NCBI RefSeq assembly: GCF_003999255.1
Contig: NZ_CP034791.1
Location: forward strand, 701,001-765,000
Direction: 5' to 3'
DNA from: Caldicellulosiruptor changbaiensis
GTDB lineage: Bacteria > Bacillota > Thermoanaerobacteria > Caldicellulosiruptorales > Caldicellulosiruptoraceae
Length of the DNA stretch: 64,000 bases
In this document: positions 17,277-26,048 of the stretch, one piece after another
Numbering within the stretch: the first letter of the stretch is position 1
Layout of the letters: the number at the start of each line of letters is the position of its first letter
Notes under the pieces: model-generated
Databases searched by the model: none
What the model saw: only the letters and a program-made list of their open reading frames with translations
Told to the model about the DNA's origin: nothing
Program-made: the position numbers and the translations under genes

Positions 17277-18287
17277 ATGCCAAGAGCGGGGGAGATTTCC
17301 GGCAAGCAAAAAGCTGCAATGCTTTTGATAGCATTGGGGCCTGAACGATCTGCTCGAATCTTTAAACATTTAAAAGAAGAGGAAATAGAAGAGCTTACCT
17401 TAGAGATAGCAAATATAAGGACTGTTTCGCCTGAACAAAAACAGGCTATATTAGAAGAGTTTTATAACCTCTGCCTTGCCCAAGAGTATATTGCAGAGGG
17501 CGGTATTGACTATGCAAAAGAGGTCTTAGAAAAGGCGCTTGGCCCTGAAAAGGCAAGAGAGGTTATTGAGAAGTTGACCGTGTCTTTGCAGGTCAGGCCT
17601 TTTGATTTTATTCGCAAGGCTGATGCATCACAGATTCTCAACTTTATCCAAAATGAGCATCCACAGACAATTGCACTTGTTATATCTTATTTAAAACCAC
17701 AGCAGGCAGCACAAGTTTTAGCATCGCTTCCACAAGAGAAGCAAGCTGAAGTTGCAAGGCGAATTGCACTTATGGACAGGACTTCTCCAGATGTCATTCG
17801 TGAGGTTGAAAAGGTGCTTGAGAAAAAGCTGTCTTCTGTTGTGATGCAGGACTATACTGTTGTTGGCGGTATTCAAGCAATTGTTGATATTTTGAATGCA
17901 GTTGACAGAGGTACAGAAAAAAGGATATTAGAAGCTTTAGAGCTTGAGGATGTTGAGCTTGTTGAAGAGATTAGAAAACGCATGTTTGTATTTGAAGACA
18001 TTGTCAAGCTTGACAACAGGTCCATTCAAAGAGTTCTGCGTGAGGTTGAGAACAATACACTTGCAATTGCTCTCAAAGGCACAACTGAAGAGGTCAGACG
18101 TGTCATATTTAGCAATATGTCAAAGCGTATGGCTGAGATGATTCAAGAAGACATGGAATACATGGGTCCTGTTAGAATACGCGATGTTGAAGAGGCGCAG
18201 CAAAAGATTGTCAATATAATAAGAAAGCTTGAAGATGCTGGCGAGATTGTTATATCTCGTGGCGGGGGAGATGAGATAATTGTCTAA
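17277..18287 (+). CDS. fliG: Flagellar motor switch protein FliG
   Basis: FliG couples ion flow through the stator to rotation. The 336-residue protein has the N-terminal FliF-binding domain (GKQKAAMLLIALGPERSARIFKHL). The middle domain carries the EHPQTIALVISYLKP motif for FliM binding. The C-terminal torque helix region has conserved charges (LDNRSIQRVLREVENNTLAIALKG). It overlaps fliH by 8 bases. Confidence 0.96.
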   Translation: MPRAGEISGKQKAAMLLIALGPERSARIFKHLKEEEIEELTLEIANIRTVSPEQKQAILEEFYNLCLAQEYIAEGGIDYAKEVLEKALGPEKAREVIEKLTVSLQVRPFDFIRKADASQILNFIQNEHPQTIALVISYLKPQQAAQVLASLPQEKQAEVARRIALMDRTSPDVIREVEKVLEKKLSSVVMQDYTVVGGIQAIVDILNAVDRGTEKRILEALELEDVELVEEIRKRMFVFEDIVKLDNRSIQRVLREVENNTLAIALKGTTEEVRRVIFSNMSKRMAEMIQEDMEYMGPVRIRDVEEAQQKIVNIIRKLEDAGEIVISRGGGDEIIV

Positions 18288-19035
18288 TGTGATTAGAAGT
18301 AATCAAGTGCTAATCCAAAATCCTGTTGAGACAAACTACAAGGTAATTTTAGAAAAGCTTATAAAGGCGAAAGCAGAGATTGAACACTATGAGCAAAAAT
18401 TAAAGGAACAGCAAGAGGAATTCAAACGGCAGCAAGAGCAGAATGAAGCGTTTAGAAAAGAAGCAGAAGAAGTCTTAGAAAAGGCAAAAGAAGAAGCAAA
18501 GAGGATTGTAAGAGAAGCAGAAACTCAGGCAGAACAAATTAAAAAGGAGGCTTTTGAAAAAGGGTTTAATGATGGTTTGAGCCAGGGATTGGCAGCAGCT
18601 GAGGCAGAATATCAAAAAAGGCTGCAAGAGATAGAAATACTGAAAATGCAGGTTTTGGCCGAGCGTGAAAGAATACTAAAAGATGCTCAAAATGAATTAA
18701 TGATTCTTGTACCCAAAATTGTAGGAAAGGTTGTGGAAAAGGAAGCACGGGATAAGGAGTTTTTGAAAGATTTTATTAAAAATGCCATTTCTCAGCTTTC
18801 AATAAAAAATGGTTTAGTTATAAGGACAAGTGAAGAAGATTTTGAGTATGTGAAGCAAAACTTAGATGAGATTTTAAGAGGAGTTGAAGGTGTTGACAAA
18901 GTAGAAATAAAAGTTGACAAGGCACTTTCATTTGGTGACATTGTGATTGAAACACCTTATGGATTTGTTGAGACAGGGATAAAAACAAGGCTTGAAAAGC
19001 TTCAAGAGATAGTCTTTTCAATAATTGGTGATTGA
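18280..19035 (+). CDS. fliH: Flagellar export ATPase regulator FliH
   Basis: FliH is the stalk-like regulator of the FliI export ATPase. The 251-residue protein begins at TTG 18280 inside the end of fliG, with GGGGGAG in front; a GTG at 18289 is an alternative. Residues about 25-125 are a long charged Glu/Lys/Gln coiled coil. The C-terminal globular part (LIPKIVGKVVEKEARDK-like region, ending SFGDIVIETPYGFVETGIKTRLEKL) matches FliH and V-type ATPase subunit E. Confidence 0.9.
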   Translation: MSNVIRSNQVLIQNPVETNYKVILEKLIKAKAEIEHYEQKLKEQQEEFKRQQEQNEAFRKEAEEVLEKAKEEAKRIVREAETQAEQIKKEAFEKGFNDGLSQGLAAAEAEYQKRLQEIEILKMQVLAERERILKDAQNELMILVPKIVGKVVEKEARDKEFLKDFIKNAISQLSIKNGLVIRTSEEDFEYVKQNLDEILRGVEGVDKVEIKVDKALSFGDIVIETPYGFVETGIKTRLEKLQEIVFSIIGD

Positions 19036-19036
19036 T

Positions 19037-20330
19037 ATGTTTGAAAGATTGAAAACAAAAATAGAGAGTACGAATTTTTACCAGTTTACTGGTTTTGTGA
19101 ATCAGGTTATAGGGCTGACAATCGAGTCTATAGGTCCTGCTGTCAGTATTGGCACGCTTTGCAAAATAAAAACAGCAAAGTCAGAGACATTGGCAGAGGT
19201 TGTAGGGTTTAAAGAAAACAAGGTGCTTTTGATGCCGTATTCTGACCTTGTAGGTATCTTTCCAGGTTGCAAAGTCATTGCACAAGACAGTATTTTTGAG
19301 GTCAAAGTAGGAGAGGAGCTTTTGGGCAGAATTTTAGATGGGCTTGGACAGCCAATTGACGGCAAAGGTGAAATAAAATCTAAAATAAAATATCCTGTTG
19401 AAAACAGGGCCAAACCCTCTTGAAAGGCCGAGGATAGATTCAGTAATGCCACTTGGGATAAAGGCGATAGACGCTCTGATCACAATTGGCAAAGGCCAAA
19501 GAGTGGGAATATTTGCAGGAAGTGGCGTTGGCAAAAGTACACTTCTGGGCATGATAGCAAGAAATGCAAAGGCTGACGTGAATGTTTTGGCTCTAATTGG
19601 TGAGAGAGGGAGAGAGCTTAAAGAGTTTTTGGAAAAGGATTTAAAAGAAGAGGGGTTGAAGAAGTCTGTTGTGGTTGTTGCAACTTCTGATGAGTCAGCG
19701 CTAAAGAGGGTTAAGGCTGCTTATGTTGCAATGGCAATTGCCGAGTACTTTCGCGACCAGGGCATGGATGTTCTGTTTATGATGGACTCACTTACACGAT
19801 TTGCGATGGCACAAAGGGAGATTGGTCTTGCTATTGGTGAGCCACCTGTTTCAAGAGGTTATACTCCCTCTGTCTTTAGTATAATGCCAAAGCTTTTAGA
19901 GCGAGCAGGCAAGAACCAAAAAGGGTCTATTACAGCTCTTTACACAGTACTTGTCGACGGAGATGATTTTAATGAGCCAATTACTGATACAGCAAGGGGT
20001 ATTTTGGACGGGCATATAGTTTTGTCGAGGTCGATTGCGAACAAAAATCACTATCCTGCAATAGATGTACTTGCAAGTATCAGCAGGGTAATGAATGACA
20101 TAGTAAGTCCTGAGCACAGGATATTGGCGAATGAGATAAAGCGGATTTTGGCAACTTATAAAGAAGCTGAGGATTTGATTACAATTGGTGCTTACACAAA
20201 AGGTACAAACAGCGAGATAGACAGGGCGATTGATCTTATGCCGCAGATAAATGAGTTTTTAAGACAAGATGTTGACGAGAGTTTTGAATTTGAACAGGAA
20301 CTTGAGATGTTAAAGAGTATTATTTCTTAA
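19037..20330 (+). pseudogene. fliI: Flagellar export ATPase FliI, reading frame broken by one frameshift
   Basis: FliI is the hexameric ATPase of flagellar type III export. The first frame (ATG 19037 to TGA 19421-19423) encodes the N-terminal beta domain through IKYPVEN. The rest is in the next frame from about 19398: GPNPLERPRI, Walker A GSGVGKST, and Walker B VLFMMDSLTRFA with REIGLAIGEPP. It continues to a normal C-terminus at 20330. The two parts join cleanly at a family-conserved point, so a single event near AAAACAGGG (19401-19409) accounts for it: one extra base or two missing. No ribosome site precedes the second frame. It may be a real mutation, a sequence error or, less likely, programmed shifting. 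Confidence 0.85.
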
Positions 20331-20364
20331 AATGTAGACTTCTAAAAAAGGACTGGGGTTAAAA

Positions 20365-20820
20365 ATGAAAAAATTCAGGTTTGAGCAGATTCTAAAGATT
20401 AAACAGCAGTTAGAGGAGATAAAGAAGAGCGAACTTGCGCACCAGAATGAGATTTTAAAAGGGTATGTAGAAAAAAAGCTTGAGTTTGAGGAGAGGTTAA
20501 ATGAGGCAAAGGAAGAGCTAAAAGGCCTTTACATGGGTGTATTTTTCCCAAACGAGGTGAGGTCCTACTCTCAGTTTATGGGAAATCTAAAGAAGAGGAT
20601 AGATATTCAAAATCAGCTTATATATTATCAGCAAATGAAGGTTGAAGAGAAGAAGAGGGAACTTATACATAGCATGATAGAAAAGAAAAAGTATGAGAAG
20701 CTAAAAGAAAAGCATCTTATAAATCTTGTCAATGAGCTGAAACAGCTTGAAAACAAGGAACTGGATGGGATTATTTCATACAAAATCTACAAGAGCTTGG
20801 GTGATGATAGTGGCAGATAA
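20365..20820 (+). CDS. fliJ: Flagellar export chaperone FliJ
   Basis: The 151-residue protein is almost entirely a Lys/Glu-rich coiled coil, starting MKKFRFEQILKIKQQLEE, which is the FliJ family pattern. FliJ acts as the central stalk in the FliI hexamer and escorts export substrates. It follows fliI and overlaps the next gene, as expected. Confidence 0.88.
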   Translation: MKKFRFEQILKIKQQLEEIKKSELAHQNEILKGYVEKKLEFEERLNEAKEELKGLYMGVFFPNEVRSYSQFMGNLKKRIDIQNQLIYYQQMKVEEKKRELIHSMIEKKKYEKLKEKHLINLVNELKQLENKELDGIISYKIYKSLGDDSGR

Positions 20821-21631
20821 AGTAAATGTTCAAGAGGTAAAGGCTGAAAAAAAGCAAGAAATTAAAAAAAAGAAAAGAGGAAAACGTTTTTTAATAATTA
20901 TATTAGTTTTGTTGCTATTAGGTGGAGCTTCTTTTGCGACTGTATACCTTAACCTATTTGGAGCAAAAACAGCTATTGAGACCTTGCTCAAAAAAATACC
21001 TTTTGCCAAAAAAACTGTCCAAACACAAAAAGTGGATTTTGAAAAGGTCTACAAACAGCAGATAGCTGGGCTTGAAAAACAGAACAAGGATTTACAGAAC
21101 AAGCTAAACCAGCTTCAGAAAGAGAATTCGAATTTGCAAAAGCAGATACAAGACCTCTCAACAAGGCTAAATGACATGGTGGCAAAACAAACAGATACTT
21201 CAAATAAAGCCAAAGATTTTTCAGGTTATCTTCAAAACATGGACTCAAAGAAGGCCGCAAAAATATTGGAAAATCTTTTAGACACCAATGTTGAGGTAGC
21301 AGCCTTGGTTTTACAAAATATTCCTTCTGAAACTGCCTCTGAGATACTATCAAATATTCCGCCTGAAAAGACGATAAAATTATTAGGAATTTCAAATTCC
21401 TCAAGCTCTTCAGCAACTCAAGATATTTCGAGCCTTGTTGATATTTACAAAAACATTGATTCAAAGATCGCAGCCTCTATTTTTGAAAGTATGATGAACG
21501 ACAAGGCAAAATACCGGCTTGTATTGAATATTCTAAAACGCCTTGATACGAAAACCTCTTCACAGATAATTAGTAATATGAAGCCAGAAAATGCTGCAAA
21601 GGTGACAGCCGACCTTTCAGCATTGAAATAA
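20804..21631 (+). CDS. MotE/YlxF-like flagellar protein with MgtE-type N domain
   Basis: The predicted protein of about 275 residues has a basic cytoplasmic start and one transmembrane helix (FLIIILVLLLLGGASFA). A coiled coil of Lys/Gln/Asn repeats (residues about 85-150) follows. The C-terminal region has repeated MDSKKAAKILENL, NIPSETASEILSNIPPEK and MKPENAAKV units like the MgtE intracellular N domain. This is the architecture of Bacillus YlxF and rhizobial MotE, periplasmic or extracytoplasmic chaperones near MotB. The start is uncertain: ATG 20804 and GTG 20810 are in frame and overlap fliJ, and the GGGTGAT site fits GTG 20810 better. Confidence 0.78.
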   Translation: MIVADKVNVQEVKAEKKQEIKKKKRGKRFLIIILVLLLLGGASFATVYLNLFGAKTAIETLLKKIPFAKKTVQTQKVDFEKVYKQQIAGLEKQNKDLQNKLNQLQKENSNLQKQIQDLSTRLNDMVAKQTDTSNKAKDFSGYLQNMDSKKAAKILENLLDTNVEVAALVLQNIPSETASEILSNIPPEKTIKLLGISNSSSSSATQDISSLVDIYKNIDSKIAASIFESMMNDKAKYRLVLNILKRLDTKTSSQIISNMKPENAAKVTADLSALK

Positions 21632-21677
21632 AAATCTAAAATTAATCTTTGTCAAACGAAAGGGGGGAAAAGGAAGC

Positions 21678-23228
21678 TTGAATACAGCTTTGATAAAATT
21701 AAATAATCTACTTTTTGCAGCTTCAAGTAAAAAGGTTGCAAACACTGAACAAAATCTACAGAACAGTAGCCCGTCGTCTTTTAGGAAAATTTTTAATAGT
21801 GTAACAAAGAAGATTGATGAGGTAAAAGACAATAGTCCAAAAACCGAAGAAAACAATGACAGTAAGAATTTTATCACAGTGTCAAATTTTAGGTTACCCA
21901 GAGTAATAGTTCATGGTGATAAGAGAAGTGAGAATGTTCAAAACCAAGATGGATTTGAAACTTTGCAAGGTGCTCAAAAAATAGACTCAAAAGGAGATGG
22001 GCAGCTTTCAGGTATAATACTCAATCTAATCTTGAGTTTATTACAAAATGTGCCAAACCAACAAAGTAGATTGTTCCAAGAAGTTATAGACAGTATCAAT
22101 TACCAGGATTTTACCTCTATTAAAGACATAAAAGAAAGTTTAAACCTTTTAGAAGCTTTAGAGTCAGATGCAATAGGTCATGATAAAGTTTTAGATGAGC
22201 TTTTTAATTTTACTAATCAAATAGGTAAAGATGAGAATCCTAAGAGCACCGCTGTAAAAAATCTTCTTACACATCTGATTTTTGGGAGTGATAATACTTT
22301 AACTTTATCACTTGAAGGTGCTGACAATCTTGGTGACAAAGTTGGTGCTAAAGATAGCCTTTTTGAGATTTTGAAAAGCATCTTTCAGAAAATTGATGAA
22401 AAAACAAATACTTTTGACCATTTTGTCGTGGCAAGTGGGAATCCAGCCTCTGACTTTATTAAAGATGTGATACAGTTTCTTTCTAAAAGTATCAAAAATT
22501 CTAAGCAGTTTATAAACGCAACTGAAGATTCAGTTAATCTAAAGGATGTACTTTTAAAATCTGAAGAAGTGCTTAAAAATCTTGTATCTAAAGGTGCAGA
22601 CAATAGCGAAAGCCTACAGAGGATATTGTTAAATAATATCTACACAGACTCAGACATCCAAAGCAACGGAAAGGTTGGGCTGAAGATAGACAACAAGCTT
22701 GAAAATAAAGACCCAGGTCAAGATGTTAACCAGTTATTTTACAGAGCTTCTTTCCAGCATAACAGTAATGCCATTTCTACTATAGATGTAAGGGACAATA
22801 ACAATGCTGTAAAGGCTTTGAAGTTTTCAATAATTGAGCAGATTGCTGAAAAGATTTCGTTTATCCACAAGCAAAACCTGACAACTTTGACAGTAGCTAT
22901 AAAGCCAGAGTGGCTTGGCAATGTTGTAATTGAGTTAAATAAGGATTTGCATGGTAATATTACAGGAAATATTTTTGTAAGCTCACCACATGTTAAAGAG
23001 ATTGTGGAGAGTTCACTTGGGAATCTTCTTACAATCTTAAAAGACCAGGGAATAAATATTTCACAACTGAATGTAAGCCTTGGCAACAGCAGTGGCAATC
23101 AGCAATTCCAAAATCAGCAAAGATTTTCGCAAAAACAGTATTCGTTTGTTCACACAGATGATGCTGTAGATACCATAGAAAGTTTGGTATATGAGATTAG
23201 TGAAAATGTGTTAAACTTAAGAGCATGA
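21678..23228 (+). CDS. fliK: Flagellar hook-length control protein FliK
   Basis: FliK measures hook length and switches export specificity through FlhB. The 516-residue protein starts at TTG 21678. It is mostly low-complexity and rich in Asn, Ser, Asp and Lys, as usual for the ruler part. The C-terminal hook-control domain is recognisable (TLTVAIKPEWLGNVVIEL, ILKDQGINISQLNVSLG) and a Gln-rich tail follows. flgD begins 10 bases after. Confidence 0.85.
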   Translation: MNTALIKLNNLLFAASSKKVANTEQNLQNSSPSSFRKIFNSVTKKIDEVKDNSPKTEENNDSKNFITVSNFRLPRVIVHGDKRSENVQNQDGFETLQGAQKIDSKGDGQLSGIILNLILSLLQNVPNQQSRLFQEVIDSINYQDFTSIKDIKESLNLLEALESDAIGHDKVLDELFNFTNQIGKDENPKSTAVKNLLTHLIFGSDNTLTLSLEGADNLGDKVGAKDSLFEILKSIFQKIDEKTNTFDHFVVASGNPASDFIKDVIQFLSKSIKNSKQFINATEDSVNLKDVLLKSEEVLKNLVSKGADNSESLQRILLNNIYTDSDIQSNGKVGLKIDNKLENKDPGQDVNQLFYRASFQHNSNAISTIDVRDNNNAVKALKFSIIEQIAEKISFIHKQNLTTLTVAIKPEWLGNVVIELNKDLHGNITGNIFVSSPHVKEIVESSLGNLLTILKDQGINISQLNVSLGNSSGNQQFQNQQRFSQKQYSFVHTDDAVDTIESLVYEISENVLNLRA

Positions 23229-23238
23229 GGTGAAAAGA

Positions 23239-23748
23239 ATGGCCGATACAAGTATTAATAATTTAACAGGGGTTTTGTCACAAAGCTCAAGCATATCTTC
23301 TTCTCAGTCTTCATCAAAGAATACACTTGGCAAACAGGAGTTTTTAAACCTTTTGGTGACACAGCTAAGATACCAAGACCCGTTAAAACCAATGGAAGAT
23401 AAAGAATTTGTTGCCCAGCTTGCCCAGTTTTCCGCACTTGAACAGATGCAAAATCTAAATGAGTCGTTTGAACTTATAAAAGCTCAGAATATGATAGGAA
23501 GGTATGTTGTTGCTACAAACCCCTCTGATACTTCAAAAACAGTAGAAGGAAGGGTTGACAGTATCAGAGTAGATGGGAGCAAGATATATCTTAAAGTAAA
23601 TGGAGTTGAGGTAACTACAGAAAATATCAAGCAGATTTATCACACATATGCTGAAGAGGTTTTGTCAGATATAATGACCAAGGTTCCAACAAAAGATGAT
23701 CTTCTGAACATCTTAGACTCCTTGCAAAAAGGAGAAGGCTCAAAATGA
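23239..23748 (+). CDS. flgD: Flagellar hook-capping protein FlgD
   Basis: FlgD caps the growing hook and guides FlgE assembly. The 169-residue protein has the diagnostic GKQEFLNLLVTQLRYQDPLKPMEDKEFVAQLAQFSALEQM pattern (key residues LLV.QL..QDPL). A short C-terminal beta part follows. ATG 23239 has GAGGTG at good spacing. It is shorter than proteobacterial FlgD, which is common in Clostridia. Its stop overlaps the next start as ATGA. Confidence 0.93.
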   Translation: MADTSINNLTGVLSQSSSISSSQSSSKNTLGKQEFLNLLVTQLRYQDPLKPMEDKEFVAQLAQFSALEQMQNLNESFELIKAQNMIGRYVVATNPSDTSKTVEGRVDSIRVDGSKIYLKVNGVEVTTENIKQIYHTYAEEVLSDIMTKVPTKDDLLNILDSLQKGEGSK

Positions 23749-24101
23749 CAATAAACAGGATTGGGAATATAAATTCCAATGGATTAAACAATACAAAGAT
23801 TGAAAGAAAAGAAAATGCTCAAGGTTTCAGTGGCTTGCTTTCTCAAAGTCTTAAAATCTCCAAGCATGCAAACGAGAGACTTCAAACGCAGAATATCAAT
23901 ATTGATTCAAGTACTTTAACAAAGCTTGAGGAAGCTATTAAAAAGGCTGAACAAAAAGGGCTAAAGAACGATGTATTAGTTCTAAATGGTGATGTTGCAT
24001 ACATTGTGAATGTTAAAAACAGAGTAGTTGTAACTGTAAAAGATGTAAATAGCTTAAAAGATAATATCTTTACAAACATAGATGGGGTTTTGATGATATA
24101 A
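23745..24101 (+). CDS. Conserved flagellar operon protein (TIGR02530 type)
   Basis: The 118-residue protein lies between flgD and flgE, where Firmicutes carry a conserved protein of unknown role (TIGR02530). Typical features are the GFSGLLSQSLKISKHANERLQ segment and a C-terminal beta-rich part VLNGDVAYIVNVKNRVVVTV. It is translationally coupled to flgD by ATGA. No signal peptide is seen. A link to hook assembly is inferred from its constant position. Confidence 0.85.
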   Translation: MTINRIGNINSNGLNNTKIERKENAQGFSGLLSQSLKISKHANERLQTQNINIDSSTLTKLEEAIKKAEQKGLKNDVLVLNGDVAYIVNVKNRVVVTVKDVNSLKDNIFTNIDGVLMI

Positions 24102-24109
24102 ACAAAGGT

Positions 24110-24182
24110 GCAAGGGGGATGGACCCGCAAGATGGGAGGTCCCCCTGCGAAAAAGACCTTTCTGACTGACAGAGGAAAGGTC
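24110..24182 (+). other. Two stable RNA hairpins upstream of flgE
   Basis: Hairpin 1: GGGGGA (24114-24118 plus 24119) pairs with TCCCCC (24140-24145). It has an inner CCC/GGG pairing and an outer GCA/TGC extension (24110-24112 with 24146-24148). Hairpin 2: GACCTTTC pairs with GAAAGGTC (24155-24162 with 24175-24182), with TCTG/CAGA able to pair inside. No T run follows either stem, so neither is a standard terminator. The stretch is clearly more GC-rich than its surroundings. It also lies in a frame open from GTG 24108 to a TGA overlapping the flgE ATG, so a 42-codon basic ORF is a second possibility. Confidence 0.55.
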
Positions 24183-24232
24183 AGAAGTAAAAAAGATTTT
24201 AATTTCAAGACAAAAGGGGGAATTTTACCAAG

Positions 24233-25699
24233 ATGATGAGGTCAATGTTTTCGTCAATTTCAGCACTTCGTGCTCACCAGACCAGAATGGATGTGATAGG
24301 TGATAATATAGCAAATGTCAATACAGTGGGGTTTAAATCAAGCAGGGTGACATTTGCATCTGTTTTTGCGTCAGTCATAAAGGCAGCTTCTGCACCTGAC
24401 ACAACTTCTGGCAGGGGCGGTTCAAACCCTATGCAGATAGGGCTTGGTGTTTCGGTGGCCTCTGTTGATATGAATATGACAAGAGGAAGCCTTCAGCGCA
24501 CTGACAATCCAACCGATTTGGCAATCGAGGGAGATGGATTTTTTGTGGTTGGTGGTGATGGGAAGGCACCACGTTTTACAAGAGCAGGAAACTTTAGTTT
24601 GGATAAAATGGGGAATTTAGTTACAGCAAATGGGCTTAATGTGCTTGGGTGGATGTATGACCCTGTTAATAATCAGATTGATACAACAAAAAGTCCTTCA
24701 AAGATAAACATATTAGCTTATCCTACTTTGCCCCCAAAAGCAACTGACAAGATTAGTTTTGATGGTAATTTGAGTGCTGACACAAAAGCCTATAATGGGA
24801 CAATTGATAAATATGAAGACTTGCTCAATGTTCCAGCCGAGAGTAAATATTCGATGAGCTTTAAAGTTTATGATTCTCAAGGGAAAGAGCATACTCTTCA
24901 ACTGACATTTGTCAAAAAGGATAACAATCAATGGGAATGGTTTGTTGATGCACCACGTGAAAAGAAGAATATTGGCACTGCCCAAGCCCCCCAAGAGGTA
25001 TATGTTTACGTTGACGATATGATAGATGCAAACAACAATTATGATGCCTTTATAGCAAGAGGGACTATAACATTTGGTCAAGCAGGAAAGGTATTTGATG
25101 ATGAAAATACCCCCAATGTTGAGGGAATACAAATTACAGGCGGGAGAATATACGATAGTGCAAATGGAACGTTTACAATCAACTTTGTAGGAAGTGCAGT
25201 CAACCCAATTACTTTCAAAGTGAATAGCTCACAATTTGATGTAAATGATAATACAAACATAGCATTCTTTCTAAAGAATCTCACCCAGTTTGGGAACATG
25301 GACAGTTCAATCAGAGTTGCTCAGATGACAGGATATTCAGCAGGAAGCTTGCAAGGTTTTAATATTGATGCCACGGGCAAGATAACTGGAATTTATTCAA
25401 ACGGTTTAAATCAGCTAATTGGTCAGATTGCAATTGCCACGTTTGCAAATCCTGCAGGGCTTCAGAGGATAGGTGATAATCTTTATATAAACACTGTAAA
25501 CTCAGGGGACCCTGAGATAGGGACGCCTGGGTCAGGTTCACGTGGAACAATTTCACAGGGTACCTTAGAGATGTCAAATGTTGATTTGGCAAAAGAGTTT
25601 ACTGACATGATTGTCACACAAAGAGGCTATCAGGCAAATGCGAGAGTAATCACTGCTTCTGATGAGCTGTTGCAGGATTTGGTCAATATTAAGAGGTAA
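24233..25699 (+). CDS. flgE: Flagellar hook protein FlgE
   Basis: FlgE polymerises into the hook, the universal joint of the flagellum. The 488-residue protein has the N-terminal axial-protein motif (MFSSISALRAHQTRMDVIGDNIANVNTVGFK). The DLAIEGDGFFVV segment follows, then a variable hook domain. The paired C-terminal motif is MSNVDLAKEFTDMIVTQRGYQANARVI. It is flanked by non-terminator RNA hairpins on both sides. The ribosome site GGGGG lies 12 bases before ATG 24233; ATG 24236 is also possible. Confidence 0.95.
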   Translation: MMRSMFSSISALRAHQTRMDVIGDNIANVNTVGFKSSRVTFASVFASVIKAASAPDTTSGRGGSNPMQIGLGVSVASVDMNMTRGSLQRTDNPTDLAIEGDGFFVVGGDGKAPRFTRAGNFSLDKMGNLVTANGLNVLGWMYDPVNNQIDTTKSPSKINILAYPTLPPKATDKISFDGNLSADTKAYNGTIDKYEDLLNVPAESKYSMSFKVYDSQGKEHTLQLTFVKKDNNQWEWFVDAPREKKNIGTAQAPQEVYVYVDDMIDANNNYDAFIARGTITFGQAGKVFDDENTPNVEGIQITGGRIYDSANGTFTINFVGSAVNPITFKVNSSQFDVNDNTNIAFFLKNLTQFGNMDSSIRVAQMTGYSAGSLQGFNIDATGKITGIYSNGLNQLIGQIAIATFANPAGLQRIGDNLYINTVNSGDPEIGTPGSGSRGTISQGTLEMSNVDLAKEFTDMIVTQRGYQANARVITASDELLQDLVNIKR

Positions 25700-25716
25700 A
25701 AGAATAGGTAACCAGT

Positions 25717-25765
25717 AAGGGAAGGAGAAAAAGTAAGCAACCAAAAGTCTTCTTCTCCTTCCCTT
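25717..25765 (+). other. Long perfect hairpin between flgE and flbD
   Basis: AAGGGAAGGAGAA (25717-25729) pairs perfectly over 13 bp with TTCTCCTTCCCTT (25753-25765), with a 23-base loop. No T run follows the stem (TCAAAGAAG), so it is not a canonical terminator. It could stabilise the 3' end of a processed flgE message or reduce read-through. Confidence 0.6.
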
Positions 25766-25820
25766 TCAAAGAAGAATATGTATCTTTTTCATTTCAATAT
25801 CTTCAAGAGGTTGATTATAT

Positions 25821-26048
25821 ATGATAAAATTGAGAAGGATAAACAACAAAGAGTTTGTGGTAAATGCCGATTTTATAGAGTTTGTGGAATCTACACCGGA
25901 CACTGTTATAACTCTCACTAATGGAGTGAAGCTTGTTGTGAAAGAGTCTGTAGATGAGGTAATTGAAAAGGTTATTGAATATAAAAAGAAGATTTTTGAG
26001 GGCGTTATATTCAATATACAACCTATGCAAAAGGAGTATGAAGAATGA
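25821..26048 (+). CDS. flbD: FlbD-family flagellar protein (SwrD-like)
   Basis: This 75-residue acidic protein has the family pattern MIKLRRINNKEFVVNADFIEFVESTPDTVITLTNG (key residues NADLIE, PDT.ITL.NG). In Bacillus the homologue SwrD raises flagellar motor power. It sits between flgE and fliL; motA and motB, often next to it in Clostridia, are absent here. Its stop overlaps fliL as ATGA. Confidence 0.9.
   Translation: MIKLRRINNKEFVVNADFIEFVESTPDTVITLTNGVKLVVKESVDEVIEKVIEYKKKIFEGVIFNIQPMQKEYEE

Noticed and set aside
24110-24182. Riboswitch (for example cyclic di-GMP) before flgE
   Set aside because: The hairpins do not contain the conserved bases of the c-di-GMP-I or -II aptamers that I know, and no expression platform is visible.
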